Shown piece after piece: positions 33,080 to 42,452 of a DNA stretch of 64,000 nt (positions are counted from its first letter, which is position 1; each line of letters opens with the position of its first letter). Below the pieces are notes generated by a model. It had not been told where the DNA came from and did no database searches. It saw nothing but the letters and a program-made list of their open reading frames with translations. The DNA comes from Paraburkholderia aspalathi. GTDB lineage: Bacteria; Pseudomonadota; Gammaproteobacteria; Burkholderiales; Burkholderiaceae. The stretch is taken from positions 372,001 to 436,000 of the forward strand of contig NZ_FPBH01000002.1 of assembly GCF_900116445.1 (NCBI RefSeq), given 5' to 3'. A program made the translations under genes and the position numbers.

Positions 33080-33997
33080 ATGAAAAAATTCAGCCCCGTC
33101 GCCAGAGTCGTCGATTCACACCTTCACTTCTACGATCACAAACGAAACCGGCACACATTTCTGGATGAGGTCGACCCCAACTACGAGGCGTTTGTCGGCA
33201 ATTACGATGCGCTGCCCAGGCGTTACCTGCTGGACGACTATCTTGCCGACAGCGATGGTTATAACGTCGAGGCCGTCGTGTGGCACGAGTTCCTTTCGTC
33301 CGACCCCTTCAAGGAGGCGGCTTGGGCGCAACAGGCGGCAGCCCGAAGCGCGATACGTCATGCGCTAGTCGCATTCGTTGACTTCCTCGATCCCGAGTTG
33401 GAACGCAAGCTGGAGCAATACAGTGCGCTTTCCAATCTCACATCGGTTCGGGAACATCTTGTTTGGGACGATGACAACCCTTTGAAGCGATTCGCCAAAC
33501 GGCCAGATTTGCTGACGGATTCAACATGGAGCAAATCGCTGGCTTTATTGGGCAAGTACAACTTCAAGTGTGGGCTCGAAATATTCGCCCATCAAATGCC
33601 CGACTTGACTCGCACCATACAAAATCATCCGAATATCGGTTTCACCATCGCATTGATGGGGTGGCCGCTCGACCTGAGCAAAACCGGCTTTGACCGGTGG
33701 AAACGGGATCTTGTACAGCTTGCCGGTTGTGAAAACATTTGCGTCGACATCTCTGCGCTGGAATGTATCTTTGGCATGCAGTGGTCCGTTAGTGAGGCAG
33801 CCCCCTGGGTGTTGACCGCAATCGACATCTTCGGCGTATCGCGATGCATGTTCGGTAGCCACATGCCTGTTGCGAAGCTGTCAACGGGATTTGCTGAGCT
33901 TTACGATAGATTTGCGCAATTGGTCGCTGGCTTCTCAGCCAGCGAAACAGACGAGATATTCTTTGGTGTTGCTGACCGCTGGTTCAATCCAACGTGA
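33080..33997 (+). CDS. Amidohydrolase-family (TIM-barrel) metal-dependent hydrolase
   Basis: The 305-residue protein begins with VVDSHLHFYD, placing the metal-binding H-x-H at H14 and H16. A further candidate His is in EIFAHQMP, and the C-terminal segment FGSHMPVAKL matches the amidohydrolase-2 FGSN/D-P-type end, here with His in place of Asn. This family includes 2-pyrone-4,6-dicarboxylate hydrolase, lactonases and decarboxylases. Base composition is visibly less GC-rich than most neighbours, consistent with foreign origin. The cupin gene precedes it. The substrate is unknown. Confidence 0.85.
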   Translation: MKKFSPVARVVDSHLHFYDHKRNRHTFLDEVDPNYEAFVGNYDALPRRYLLDDYLADSDGYNVEAVVWHEFLSSDPFKEAAWAQQAAARSAIRHALVAFVDFLDPELERKLEQYSALSNLTSVREHLVWDDDNPLKRFAKRPDLLTDSTWSKSLALLGKYNFKCGLEIFAHQMPDLTRTIQNHPNIGFTIALMGWPLDLSKTGFDRWKRDLVQLAGCENICVDISALECIFGMQWSVSEAAPWVLTAIDIFGVSRCMFGSHMPVAKLSTGFAELYDRFAQLVAGFSASETDEIFFGVADRWFNPT

Positions 33998-34165
33998 TCA
34001 ACGCGATTCGCCCTAGTCGGCCGCGCGCTCCTCTGCAGTCCGTCGGACTGCTCCTATGCAAGTCTGCTAAACGCGACGCAGTGACCGATGGTTCAAGCGA
34101 ACGGCCAATTTGCATTTGCCCTGGCCCAATCCATCGATCCCTTCGATCACGCGCACGAGACTACA

Positions 34166-34924
34166 TCACCACGGGATCGTTTCGTTTTCCCACCGCGTGA
34201 ACGTTCCTGTCGGGCTGTCCGGGCCCAGCAGTGCTACGCGCACCGCCTCACGAGCGCCCTCCTCGACAGTTTCCGTGCCCGCATATCCGTTGAGGTTCGT
34301 CCTTGTAAAGCCCGGCGAGACGGCATTGACCTTGATCCCCTCCGGCTCCAGCTCGATTGCCATGGCGACCGTCAAAGCGTTGAGCGCCGTTTTGGATGCA
34401 GGGTAGACGGGGCCGAAGATCGAGCGGTAGGGGAAGGCCGGGTTCGAGTTCGTCGCTAGCGACCCAACGCCGCTCGACACGTTGACGATGCGTGCGCCCG
34501 GCGTCTTGCGCAGAAGCGGCAGCATCGCCTGGTAGAAGGCAAGAACGCCGAACACGTTGGTGTCCCACACCGCACGCATTTCATCGATGGACACGTTGCT
34601 CGGGCGGGTCGTCTTCGCATATTCCTCGACGGACTGACCGGGAAGCTTTTTCGTATTCGAAATGGCTGCGTTCTGGATAAGCACGTCGAGGCGGCCAAAC
34701 TCGTTGCCCACGCGCTCCGCTGCGGCAATGATCGAAGCCTGATCCGTCACGTCGAGCTGGAGCGCGTGGGCGTCCGGCCCAACCTCCCTGGCCGCTGCCT
34801 CGCCGCGTTCGAGATCGCGCGACCCGACCAGTAAAGTGAAGCCGTGTCCCGCGAGATCCTTTGCAATCTGAAGACCAATTCCTTGATTAGCCCCGGTGAC
34901 CAGGGCGACGGGTTTGTCCTGCAT
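34166..34924 (-). CDS. Short-chain dehydrogenase/reductase (SDR)
   Basis: From the ATG at 34924 the protein has 252 residues. The cofactor site is TGANQGIG (10-17); NAA (rather than NAG) occurs in LIQNAAIS; VNVSSG and VYPASKTALNAL supply Ser, Tyr and Lys. A short insertion between the catalytic Ser and Tyr (NSNPAFPYRSIFGP) is common in carbonyl-reductase-like members. It is 62 bp downstream of another SDR gene on the same strand, so they form a two-gene unit divergent to an AraC regulator. Confidence 0.9.
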   Translation of the reverse strand: MQDKPVALVTGANQGIGLQIAKDLAGHGFTLLVGSRDLERGEAAAREVGPDAHALQLDVTDQASIIAAAERVGNEFGRLDVLIQNAAISNTKKLPGQSVEEYAKTTRPSNVSIDEMRAVWDTNVFGVLAFYQAMLPLLRKTPGARIVNVSSGVGSLATNSNPAFPYRSIFGPVYPASKTALNALTVAMAIELEPEGIKVNAVSPGFTRTNLNGYAGTETVEEGAREAVRVALLGPDSPTGTFTRWENETIPW

Positions 34925-34986
34925 GGCAATTTCCTTGTCGTAGTGCGCAGTAGCGCGCAGAAATTCAGAGCGGTGGCGCCAGTCGT

Positions 34987-35736
34987 TCAGCGAGCCTCGG
35001 CAGCCCATGCTTCAGCGTCAGCGCCGGCCGGGATGCGCATCGGGGATGACGGGTCGGTCGCCGCGCGCCATACAGCTTCGGCGACGTCCTGTGCCCGGGT
35101 GACCGGGGACGACGTGTCCGTCAACCTCGCAAGAACGCTCTTGACGAGATCGGCATAGGCTTCGTGGTCGAAGCCGTGCATGCGGGAACGCGCGTTGTCT
35201 CCGAAGCGGGTCTCGGGCGCCCGACCCGGCAGCACCAGGCGCACCCGCACGCCGAACTGCTCGAGCTCCAGCGCAATCGACTCGGTGAACGCGTTCACCG
35301 CCGCTTTGCTCGCGCGATACGCGGCGATCAGAGGGATTGCCTTCAGCGTCACGCTCGACGTAACGTTCACGACAACGCCCGCCTTGCGTTGCCGAAACTG
35401 CGGCAACACCGCTTGCGTCAATGCGATCGTGCCGATGGTGTTGGTCTCGAAAAGCTCGCGCACCGTCGCGAGTGGAACGAGTTCGCCCGGGGAAGCCGCA
35501 CCGAAGCCCGCGTTGTTGACGAGAACATCGATCGGGCCTGCAGCCTCGACAGCCTCGCGAATGCTCTCTGGATTCGTGACGTCGAGCGCCAGCACGCGCA
35601 AGCGGTCTGAAGGCGGCAGCACGTCGGCACGCGGCGTGCGCATCGTGGCGATGACCTGCCAGTCGCGTGCCAGAAAGAAGCGGGCGATCTCGAGGCCGAA
35701 TCCGGAAGAGCAGCCGGTGATCAGAACGGTTTTCAT
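34987..35736 (-). CDS. Short-chain dehydrogenase/reductase (SDR)
   Basis: The 249-residue protein has the cofactor motif TGCSSGFG (7-14), LVNNAGFGA, VNVTSSVTLK with the catalytic Ser, and YRASKAAVNA with Tyr and Lys. It resembles SDRs often annotated as oxidoreductases of the YdfG or short-chain retinol type. The start ATG is 101 bp from the divergent AraC start. It is the promoter-proximal gene of the SDR pair. The substrate is unknown; control by the AraC protein is likely by position. Confidence 0.9.
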   Translation of the reverse strand: MKTVLITGCSSGFGLEIARFFLARDWQVIATMRTPRADVLPPSDRLRVLALDVTNPESIREAVEAAGPIDVLVNNAGFGAASPGELVPLATVRELFETNTIGTIALTQAVLPQFRQRKAGVVVNVTSSVTLKAIPLIAAYRASKAAVNAFTESIALELEQFGVRVRLVLPGRAPETRFGDNARSRMHGFDHEAYADLVKSVLARLTDTSSPVTRAQDVAEAVWRAATDPSSPMRIPAGADAEAWAAEAR

Positions 35737-35837
35737 GGAAATTCCTGTGTGTTGGTCTGTGTGTGCCCATACGATAGATCGCCGATGTCGTACTTGCTAC
35801 AATCAATAATCCGAATTTCATTTGCAGGAGTCCGGCG

Positions 35838-36755
35838 ATGATCGATCCGTTAGCCGAGGTGGTGACGCTGCTGCAGCCGAATGCCCGGTTTTCCAAACTT
35901 GTTCACGGCGCCAGCCCGTGGCGCATCAGTCGCTCGGATGCTGGCCAGCCGTTCTATTGCGTGATCCTCGAGGGCGGGTGCCGCCTCGCGATCGACGGAC
36001 ACGAGCCAATCGAGCTGCTTCCGGGTGACTTCGTCCTGATTCCTGCGGCGTACGGCGTCGCGATGTCCAGTCTCGAGCTGCCACCGCCGGGCGTCGAAAC
36101 GGCGGCGCCCATCGCGCTGGGCAACGGTGAATTCAGAATCGGCGCTCCGGGCAGCCCGATCGACTTACGAATGGTGGCGGGGCACTGCAGCTTCGGTTCA
36201 CCGGATGCGACCCTACTAGTCTCGCTGCTGCCGCAACTCGTGCATGTTCGCGGCGAACAGCGGCTAGCCACGCTCGTACAACTTGTGCGAGAGGAAACGC
36301 GCGAGCAGCGGCCCGCGCGCGAGGTGGTGCTTTCGCGACTGCTGGAAGTACTGCTGATCGAGGCGCTGCGGTCCACAGCAGGAACGAGCGCGTCACCGGG
36401 CCTGGTGCGCGGACTCGCCGACGGCCGCCTCGCCGCCGCGATCCGAGAGATGCACGAACACCCAACGCACGCGTGGACCGTTGCAGAGCTCGCAAAGGAG
36501 GCCGCGCTCTCGCGCTCGACTTTTTCCGAGCGCTTCAGCCGCGCGGTCGGCGTCGCGCCGATGGAATACCTGCTCACGTGGCGCATGGCATTGGCGAAGA
36601 ACCTGCTGCGCCGCAACGAAGGGCGTGTCGCCGAGATTGCGCAGCGCGTTGGCTACAGTTCCGCCAGTACCTTCAGCGTCGCCTTCACGCGGCACGTCGG
36701 CCGGCCACCTACCCAGTATGCGCGCGAGGAGCAGGCTGCCGCGAACGGCGCGTAA
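35838..36755 (+). CDS. AraC-family regulator with AraC_binding (cupin 6) N-terminal domain
   Basis: The protein has 305 residues from the ATG at 35838 (AGGAG upstream). The N-terminal cupin-like sensor domain (about 1-190) includes FYCVILEGGCRLAIDG and LLPGDFVLIPAAYG. The C-terminal pair of helix-turn-helix motifs (about 200-297) includes WTVAELAKEAALSRSTFSER and VAEIAQRVGYSSASTFSVAF, the AraC signature. It is divergent to the two SDR genes and probably activates them when a ligand is bound to the cupin domain. Confidence 0.94.
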   Translation: MIDPLAEVVTLLQPNARFSKLVHGASPWRISRSDAGQPFYCVILEGGCRLAIDGHEPIELLPGDFVLIPAAYGVAMSSLELPPPGVETAAPIALGNGEFRIGAPGSPIDLRMVAGHCSFGSPDATLLVSLLPQLVHVRGEQRLATLVQLVREETREQRPAREVVLSRLLEVLLIEALRSTAGTSASPGLVRGLADGRLAAAIREMHEHPTHAWTVAELAKEAALSRSTFSERFSRAVGVAPMEYLLTWRMALAKNLLRRNEGRVAEIAQRVGYSSASTFSVAFTRHVGRPPTQYAREEQAAANGA

Positions 36756-37881
36756 GACGACGGAAAGAGGTTCCTTCCGGATCTGGACACGCGTGTCCCT
36801 GGCTCAATCATGTCCCACGCGTACGTGCTGCGCCATCGCCAGATAGCTCGGTCGGCGGCGGGGTGTTCACTTGTCTCCTTCGCGTTTGACGAGTGGAACG
36901 GCGGCAACGGGTCGAAGGACTGAAACCGCTCGCGCGGTAATAGGACGCCGCATCGACTTTGCGGTCTGACAGCCAGAGGACTACGAATAAATCTCGCTCC
37001 GTTCTCTTTGGTTCGTGGAGCCACCACTTAACCCTCGGGCGACCGATGACCGCTCAGGCCAAGGAGCCGATGGCTCAAGGCGACTCGCGAATGACGGTTG
37101 TTTGAGTGAACGAGACATTCGAGTGACTGCATTGGGTCTTGAGTGAATGTGCACAGATAGCCGGTCCTTGCCAAATCGACGGCCGGCCGCACACGACGAA
37201 CTGTACCCACCTGTCGAATGTTGGGTAAGTTGCCATGCAAATTGCCATAACACCATCAAATTCGCGGGATGTGCCACGGACCGCTAATGGCGGAAATTAG
37301 CCGGACGATGAGCAACTCAGCTCGACCCGTTTCCGACAATGATCGGAGGCCGCGTCAACGGCAGCTTCCAACGTGCAATGGTCATCCTTGCCTACATGCT
37401 GGCAGGCCGGAGAGGCCCTCGCAGTCATTCGCTATCGCGCAACGGTCCATCATTCACCCCCCGCGATTCTGAATGCGCCTGCCTTTTGTCCGATATTCAT
37501 CTGGCGTCTGCGAAGATCGCGGATTACGCTACTTTTTGCTATGCGACTTTAAAGCGTGGCTGACTCACGAAGTCACAATTGCGCGGACTTTCGTGCACCC
37601 CATCTGCACGTGTCTGCCGACCCCGGGCGAAAAATGACTGCCTGGTGAAGCGTTTCGCCAATCATTACGTTGGCCCACGTATGGGCCCTCTCTCCTCACG
37701 CTCGCGAACAGGCCGTCACCCTGACGGCCTCCCGGTGTCTCATCGCTTGCTCCGCAGACGGCGTCAGCAGGGTAGCACAGCGGCCGCTTGTCATTTCATT
37801 TGTTTGAATTGGGCGCCTATCTCGCCAGGTAGTAGGCCCCTGCGCGCTCTGATGTTACGTGCCTGGTTCAGTGACAAGGAG
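36756..37881. other. Gene-poor region, no supported gene
   Basis: About 1.1 kb contains no gene I can support. Short overlapping frames of 60-120 codons occur on both strands, none with a ribosome site or recognisable product. A perfect 9-bp hairpin lies at 37710-37730. Base composition is somewhat lower in GC between about 37000 and 37600. The AAGGAG before 37882 belongs to the following gene. Confidence 0.6.
37710..37730. repeat. Perfect hairpin in intergenic region
   Basis: AGGCCGTCA (37710-37718) and TGACGGCCT (37722-37730) form a 9-bp stem with a CCC loop. No T-run follows on the plus strand, so it may be a regulatory or transcript-end structure rather than a standard terminator. Confidence 0.6.
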
Positions 37882-38463
37882 ATGATCGTGAAGATCAAGC
37901 ATTTCAGCATTCTTTCAGCGATCGCCGTTGCACTTCTCTCGCTCAGTGGCGCCGCGCAGGCCGGCAGTTCCGGCGGGCTTTGCTCGAACGCAACACTAAA
38001 GGGACCGTATGGGTTTACCGGTCACGGAGAAATTCTTGGATTGATTGGTCCAGATGGTAGCGTGCACAAATACTCCTCGTCGTTGATCCTCGATGACATA
38101 GCCCTGGTGACGTTCGACGGCGCGGGCCATTTTTCACGCACCGACTTCGGGGTTATCGCCGGCCTGCCGAAAGGGGGGCAGACTACATTCAATCTGTACC
38201 AGAGCGGAACCTACACGGTGAACTCCGATTGCACCCGCACCATGCAGATCATTTATACCGCTGGCGGACCCACACCGGCCGGCGTCGAGGTTGACCTGGA
38301 AATCATCGTCGCTGACGATGGGACGCTCATCGAATCGATTGCCTCCAAAGGGATCACCGCTTCAGGCGCGACTCCGGACGGCATAACGTGTCCACCGTAT
38401 TGCGAGCAAGCTGCGCAAGAAAGATTTGAGGGGAAAAAGGTCCTGGTCTTCGGCTTCCGCTAG
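37882..38463 (+). CDS. Secreted hypothetical protein
   Basis: From the ATG at 37882 (AAGGAG 6 bp upstream) the protein has 193 residues with a clear Sec signal (ILSAIAVALLSLSGAAQA, about residues 10-27). Four cysteines remain in the mature part, including one pair in CPPYC. Glycine-rich beta segments such as CSNATLKGPYGFTGHG and TFDGAGHFSRTDFGV suggest a beta-sandwich. The frame is open for 101 codons upstream, but that stretch has no coding character. I do not recognise a characterised family; similar small exported proteins occur in beta-proteobacteria. It is isolated, followed convergently by a hydrolase gene. Confidence 0.7.
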   Translation: MIVKIKHFSILSAIAVALLSLSGAAQAGSSGGLCSNATLKGPYGFTGHGEILGLIGPDGSVHKYSSSLILDDIALVTFDGAGHFSRTDFGVIAGLPKGGQTTFNLYQSGTYTVNSDCTRTMQIIYTAGGPTPAGVEVDLEIIVADDGTLIESIASKGITASGATPDGITCPPYCEQAAQERFEGKKVLVFGFR

Positions 38464-38521
38464 TCGAGTCCCGGATGGGTTCACGTTTGCTCGCCCCAGG
38501 CGCACCAGGATGCCTGACGAC

Positions 38522-39346
38522 TCAGGAATTGATGAACGCCAGGAGATCCGCGTTGATCGTATCGGCTTGCGTGGTGGGCATGCCGTGTGGGAAGCCTTTG
38601 TAGGTTTTCAAGGTGCCGTTCTGCAGCAATTTCGCGCTCAGCGGCCCAGAGTCGGCATAAGGTACGATTTGATCGTCGTCGCCGTGCATCACTAACGTCG
38701 GGACTTTGATCTTCTTCAGGTCTTCGGTGAAATCTGTCTGGGAAAAGGCCACGATTCCGTCATAGTGCGCTTTGGCTCCGCCCTCCATTCCCTGACGCCA
38801 CCAGTTCAGGATCACGCCTTCGGACGGTTTGGCCCCTGGCCGGTTATAACCGTAGAACGGCCCGGCAGCAACATCACGGTAAAACTGCGAGCGGTTGTTG
38901 GCAACCTGCGCCTGAAATCCATCAAAAACATCCTTGGGAAGGCCTTCCGGGTTGTTAGCGGTCTTCACCATCAGCGGTGGCACAGCGCTGATCAGTACCG
39001 CCTTGGTTACGCGACTCTCGCCGTGACGCGCGAGATAGCGAACAACCTCACCGCCCCCGGTCGAGTGGCCCACGTGGACTGCATTTTTAAGGTCAAGATG
39101 TTCGGTAACGGCCGCGAGATCATCGGCGTAGTGATCCATATCATGACCGTCGGCCGTCTGCGTTGAACGCCCGTGACCGCGACGGTCATGCGCGATGACA
39201 CGGAAGCCGGCGTTCAGGAAGAACATCATCTGGGCATCCCAATCGTCAGCGCTCAGTGGCCATCCGTGTGAGAAAACGATAGGCTGCCCGGTTCCCCAGT
39301 CCTTGTAGAAGATCTGAATACCGTCTTTCGTCGTGACTGTGTTCAT
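38522..39346 (-). CDS. Alpha/beta hydrolase, non-haem chloroperoxidase/perhydrolase type
   Basis: The ATG at 39346 has an AAGGAG site at a proper distance; an ATG 6 bp earlier is too close to it. The 274-residue product has [15 protein letters not shown], the nucleophile elbow VGHSTGGGE (Ser95), the acid HGDDDQIVP and the base [14 protein letters not shown] is typical of the cofactor-free chloroperoxidase/aryl-esterase family. Whether it acts as esterase, perhydrolase or halogenating enzyme cannot be seen; esterase with promiscuous perhydrolysis is the usual finding in the family. The isochorismatase-like gene lies 67 bp upstream on the same strand and may be co-transcribed. Confidence 0.92.
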   Translation of the reverse strand: MNTVTTKDGIQIFYKDWGTGQPIVFSHGWPLSADDWDAQMMFFLNAGFRVIAHDRRGHGRSTQTADGHDMDHYADDLAAVTEHLDLKNAVHVGHSTGGGEVVRYLARHGESRVTKAVLISAVPPLMVKTANNPEGLPKDVFDGFQAQVANNRSQFYRDVAAGPFYGYNRPGAKPSEGVILNWWRQGMEGGAKAHYDGIVAFSQTDFTEDLKKIKVPTLVMHGDDDQIVPYADSGPLSAKLLQNGTLKTYKGFPHGMPTTQADTINADLLAFINS

Positions 39347-39413
39347 TGTCATTCTCCTTACTTACCAAGGCGATCTTTCGATAAAAAGTGAGCCATCGGC
39401 GTGAACTCGTGCG

Positions 39414-40061
39414 TCATTCCATTGAGGCCACAACCTCGTCGGTAGTCACCACGCCGTGCGCGAGAAACGCGTAGTTGATCATCGCCGCCTTGTAGCCGTC
39501 GCCCCAAACGGGATGACGCGGTCCGGCAGTGGCATCGCTAACGACATGGACCTCGAATCCCTGTTCGAGCAGATCACGCAGATGTGACTCCACGCACATG
39601 TTGGCAAGCATGCCTCCCAGTACCACCTTCCTAACTCCTCGCTTACGCAGTTGAAGGACGAGATCGTTGGTTTGCGGTCCGAAGACCTTGTGCGGACTCA
39701 CAACAACCGTCGCGCCGTCGTTGATGTAAGGCTTGAATTCGTCGAGCCAGTCTGCGCCGGAGCCTTCAAAACCTTCCAGATTCAACTGACCACTACGCGC
39801 AAACGTGCCGGTAGCGAATTCATCTGTCTCCAGCGGTCCATTGAATTTCCACACGCGATCGGTCGGGAAAAAGTAATGTGGCGAGATAAAGACCATAAAC
39901 TTTGCGGACTTCGCCGCCTTGAAGATTCGCAGCATGTTTTCTACCGTCTTATTCTCTGTCACGCTTGCTCCCACTGCGCCCCAGTTCTTGCCGTTCTTGC
40001 TTAAGACATCGACTTGCGGGTCGATGAAAACCACAGCTGTCTCAGTTCGATCGAAAAACAC
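39414..40061 (-). CDS. Isochorismatase-like cysteine hydrolase
   Basis: The 215-residue protein keeps the catalytic triad of the isochorismatase-like hydrolases: Asp14 in FIDPQ, Lys in SPHKVFG and Cys in LANMCVES. Members include nicotinamidases and N-carbamoyl hydrolases as well as true isochorismatase. The cofactor-free Cys mechanism of amide hydrolases would apply here because the Cys is present. No siderophore genes are nearby, so isochorismate is unlikely as substrate. It precedes the alpha/beta hydrolase gene in the same direction. Confidence 0.88.
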   Translation of the reverse strand: MFFDRTETAVVFIDPQVDVLSKNGKNWGAVGASVTENKTVENMLRIFKAAKSAKFMVFISPHYFFPTDRVWKFNGPLETDEFATGTFARSGQLNLEGFEGSGADWLDEFKPYINDGATVVVSPHKVFGPQTNDLVLQLRKRGVRKVVLGGMLANMCVESHLRDLLEQGFEVHVVSDATAGPRHPVWGDGYKAAMINYAFLAHGVVTTDEVVASME

Positions 40062-40693
40062 TTCGGACCTCCAATAGAGTGCATGACGGTTCGCCGATTT
40101 TCATCGACCCGGGCCTCCCCGATCAGATTAGGAAACGGAGGACTGGAAAGCAACGAGGGTCGGATTGCGCATTGGGGGATTTGCACCCGGGCGCCGAATG
40201 ACGGGGTGCTTGATGAGGCCGCATGTTGACTCCGCGTGCACGCTATTAACAAGCCAATGCTTAAGAAGTCAGCGCGATCGTTGGGATCTGGCATGCAAAA
40301 GGCTGTTTCCGCGACAGCCTGGCCGCGCTTCCGTTCGGACACGTATAAACAGTTAAGGTCCGTTGTCGGCGCCAAGCCGACGTCCGAATGACCGACCGAT
40401 CGCGCGAACGATGGCGGGAGATTGCCGGCTACGGCCACTTCAGCCGATCAATCACTAACCTCCTCCCAGCCACGATCGAGTTGGCTCCCCGATACGCAGA
40501 TCGCGAATCGAAACAACATGAAAGCTTCTTGACCCCAATCATTCATACGCGCGTGATTGAATGGTTGGCGCTTGTTGTCATGCAACCTCCGCGTGGCCCC
40601 CTGTTGTCAGATCGGATCAGCGTTGTGAAGCAGGTTAGATAAGCCGTCCCGGCACCGCGATTATCTTTGGGTAACACTACTGGGAGCCACACA
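40062..40693. other. Gene-poor region, no supported gene
   Basis: The 632 bp between the isochorismatase-like gene and the phosphoesterase gene hold only short frames without ribosome sites or recognised products. It must contain the promoters of both divergent genes. I see no clear repeat in it. Confidence 0.6.
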
Positions 40694-42379
40694 ATGCTTT
40701 GGCGTCGGATTACCGTTATCTCGCTCACGGCTGTCGCTCTTGCGACGACGGCTGCATGGAGCGCCAGCGAAGACCACGACGGGGACCAGCATGGCTCCCG
40801 GCGGGATGAAGTCCATACAGCCACACCCATCAAGCATCTGGTAGTGATCTACGGGGAGAACGTATCGTTCGATCACTACTTCGCGACCTACCCGCGTGCG
40901 GCAAATCCGTCTGGAGAACCTGCGTTTGCAGCGCAAGCCGGCACGCCAGAGGTGAACGGCTTATCGGGCACGTTGTTGACGGCCAACCCGAACTATACGA
41001 ACGCCGCCAATGGCGCGGGCGCTGCCAACCCGTTCCGTCTCGATCGCACGCAGGCGGCCACAGCCGACCAGAACCATGCGTACACGGCTGAGCAGCAGGC
41101 ATACGACAACGGCAAGGTCGACCTATTTCCGAAATACACGGGCACCGGCACCACAGGCGGCGCCGGTGCGTTCGGCACGGCCGGCCAGGTGATGGGTTAC
41201 TACGACGGCAATACGGTCACGGCGCTCTGGAACTACGCGCAGAACTTCGCGATGAGCGATAACGCCTATACAGCGACATATGGTCCGTCGACGCCAGGTG
41301 CGCTCGAAGTCGTCTCGGGACAGACCAACGGCATGAAAGTCGTCTTGACCTCGAAGCAGCCCTCGACGGCCGGCTCGTATTACGTCAACGACGGCCAAGG
41401 CGGATTCACGATGATCAACGACGTCGATCCCGCCAACGACCTGTGCTCGAGTACCACCGATACCGCGCAGATGACTGGTAAGAACATCGGCGACCTGCTC
41501 AACGCGCGCAACATTTCGTGGGGCGGCTTCATGGGTGGCTTCAATCTGTCCACCACGAACAGCAACGGAACGACAGGATGCAAACGCAGCACGACGTCGC
41601 AAGTGGTCGGCGCCGCCACGGCCGACTACATTCCGCACCACAACTGGTTCCAGTACTACGCGTCGACGTCAAACCCTCAGCATTTGCGGCCCAGTTCGGT
41701 GTCGGCCATTGGGCATACCTACGGGGCACATCGCTCGAGCGTCGATCCCGCGAATCACCAGTACGATATCGACGATTTCTATCGTGCTGTTCAAGCTGGC
41801 AATTTCCCTGCGGTGAGCTTCCTGAAGGCGCCTGCCTATGAAGACGGTCACGCCGGGTACTCGGACCCGCTTGACGAGCAGGCGTTCGTTACGAAGGTCG
41901 TCAACTTCCTGCAACAGCAACCGGATTGGCGTGACACGGCCGTTATCCTGGCATGGGATGACTCCGACGGCTGGTACGACCACGCATACGCGCTGCCGAC
42001 GAGCGCTTCGTTCGACTCGGTCGCGGATCAGTTGACCGGCCCAGGAATTTGCGGCTCAGGCACCGGACCCGACGGATTAAATGGCAAACCGGTTAACGGC
42101 CGGTGCGGTCCCGGTACTCGCATCCCGTTTGTTGTGATTTCGCCATGGGCGAAACAGAACTACGTCGACCATACGCCGATCGATCAGTCGTCAGTAGTGC
42201 GTTTCATCGAAGACAACTGGCTTGATGGCAACCGGATCGGAGGCGGCTCGTTCGACGCGAAGGCGGGCAGCATCACGGGTATGTTCGATTTCAACCGCCG
42301 CCACGATGAGCACCGGGAGAGCAAGCTCTACCTCGATCCGACCTCTGGCTTGCCCGTCAAGACGCCTCCATCCATCTGA
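40694..42379 (+). CDS. Exported phosphoesterase (phospholipase C/acid phosphatase family)
   Basis: From the ATG at 40694 the protein has 561 residues with a signal peptide (about 1-26, VISLTAVALATTAAWSA). The phosphoesterase domain begins with IKHLVVIYGENVSFDHYFATYP, split here as IKHLVVIYGEN and VSFDHYFATYP, which holds the conserved E-N-x-S-F-D-H. Later segments LAWDDSDGWYDHAY and PFVVISPWAKQNYVDH supply the D-D and His of the metal/phosphate site. This is the family of AcpA and bacterial phospholipases C. It lacks the twin-arginine pair often seen in phospholipases C. It is followed by a strong terminator. The function is likely phosphate release from an external ester. Confidence 0.88.
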   Translation: MLWRRITVISLTAVALATTAAWSASEDHDGDQHGSRRDEVHTATPIKHLVVIYGENVSFDHYFATYPRAANPSGEPAFAAQAGTPEVNGLSGTLLTANPNYTNAANGAGAANPFRLDRTQAATADQNHAYTAEQQAYDNGKVDLFPKYTGTGTTGGAGAFGTAGQVMGYYDGNTVTALWNYAQNFAMSDNAYTATYGPSTPGALEVVSGQTNGMKVVLTSKQPSTAGSYYVNDGQGGFTMINDVDPANDLCSSTTDTAQMTGKNIGDLLNARNISWGGFMGGFNLSTTNSNGTTGCKRSTTSQVVGAATADYIPHHNWFQYYASTSNPQHLRPSSVSAIGHTYGAHRSSVDPANHQYDIDDFYRAVQAGNFPAVSFLKAPAYEDGHAGYSDPLDEQAFVTKVVNFLQQQPDWRDTAVILAWDDSDGWYDHAYALPTSASFDSVADQLTGPGICGSGTGPDGLNGKPVNGRCGPGTRIPFVVISPWAKQNYVDHTPIDQSSVVRFIEDNWLDGNRIGGGSFDAKAGSITGMFDFNRRHDEHRESKLYLDPTSGLPVKTPPSI

Positions 42380-42419
42380 CACGTAACGCTTATCCTTCCG
42401 AGGATGAATGTCTTGCGCC

Positions 42420-42452
42420 GCAGCCCGCTATCGCGGGCTGCTTCATTTTCTT
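42420..42452 (+). terminator. Rho-independent terminator between phosphoesterase and LysR genes
   Basis: GCAGCCCGC (42420-42428) pairs perfectly with GCGGGCTGC (42433-42441) around TATC, followed by a T-rich tail TTCATTTTCTT. It ends the plus-strand phosphoesterase transcript and overlaps the stop of the convergent LysR gene. Confidence 0.85.

Noticed and set aside
36756-37577. Several frames of 60-124 codons on both strands
   Set aside because: They overlap each other, lack ribosome sites and have no recognised domains.
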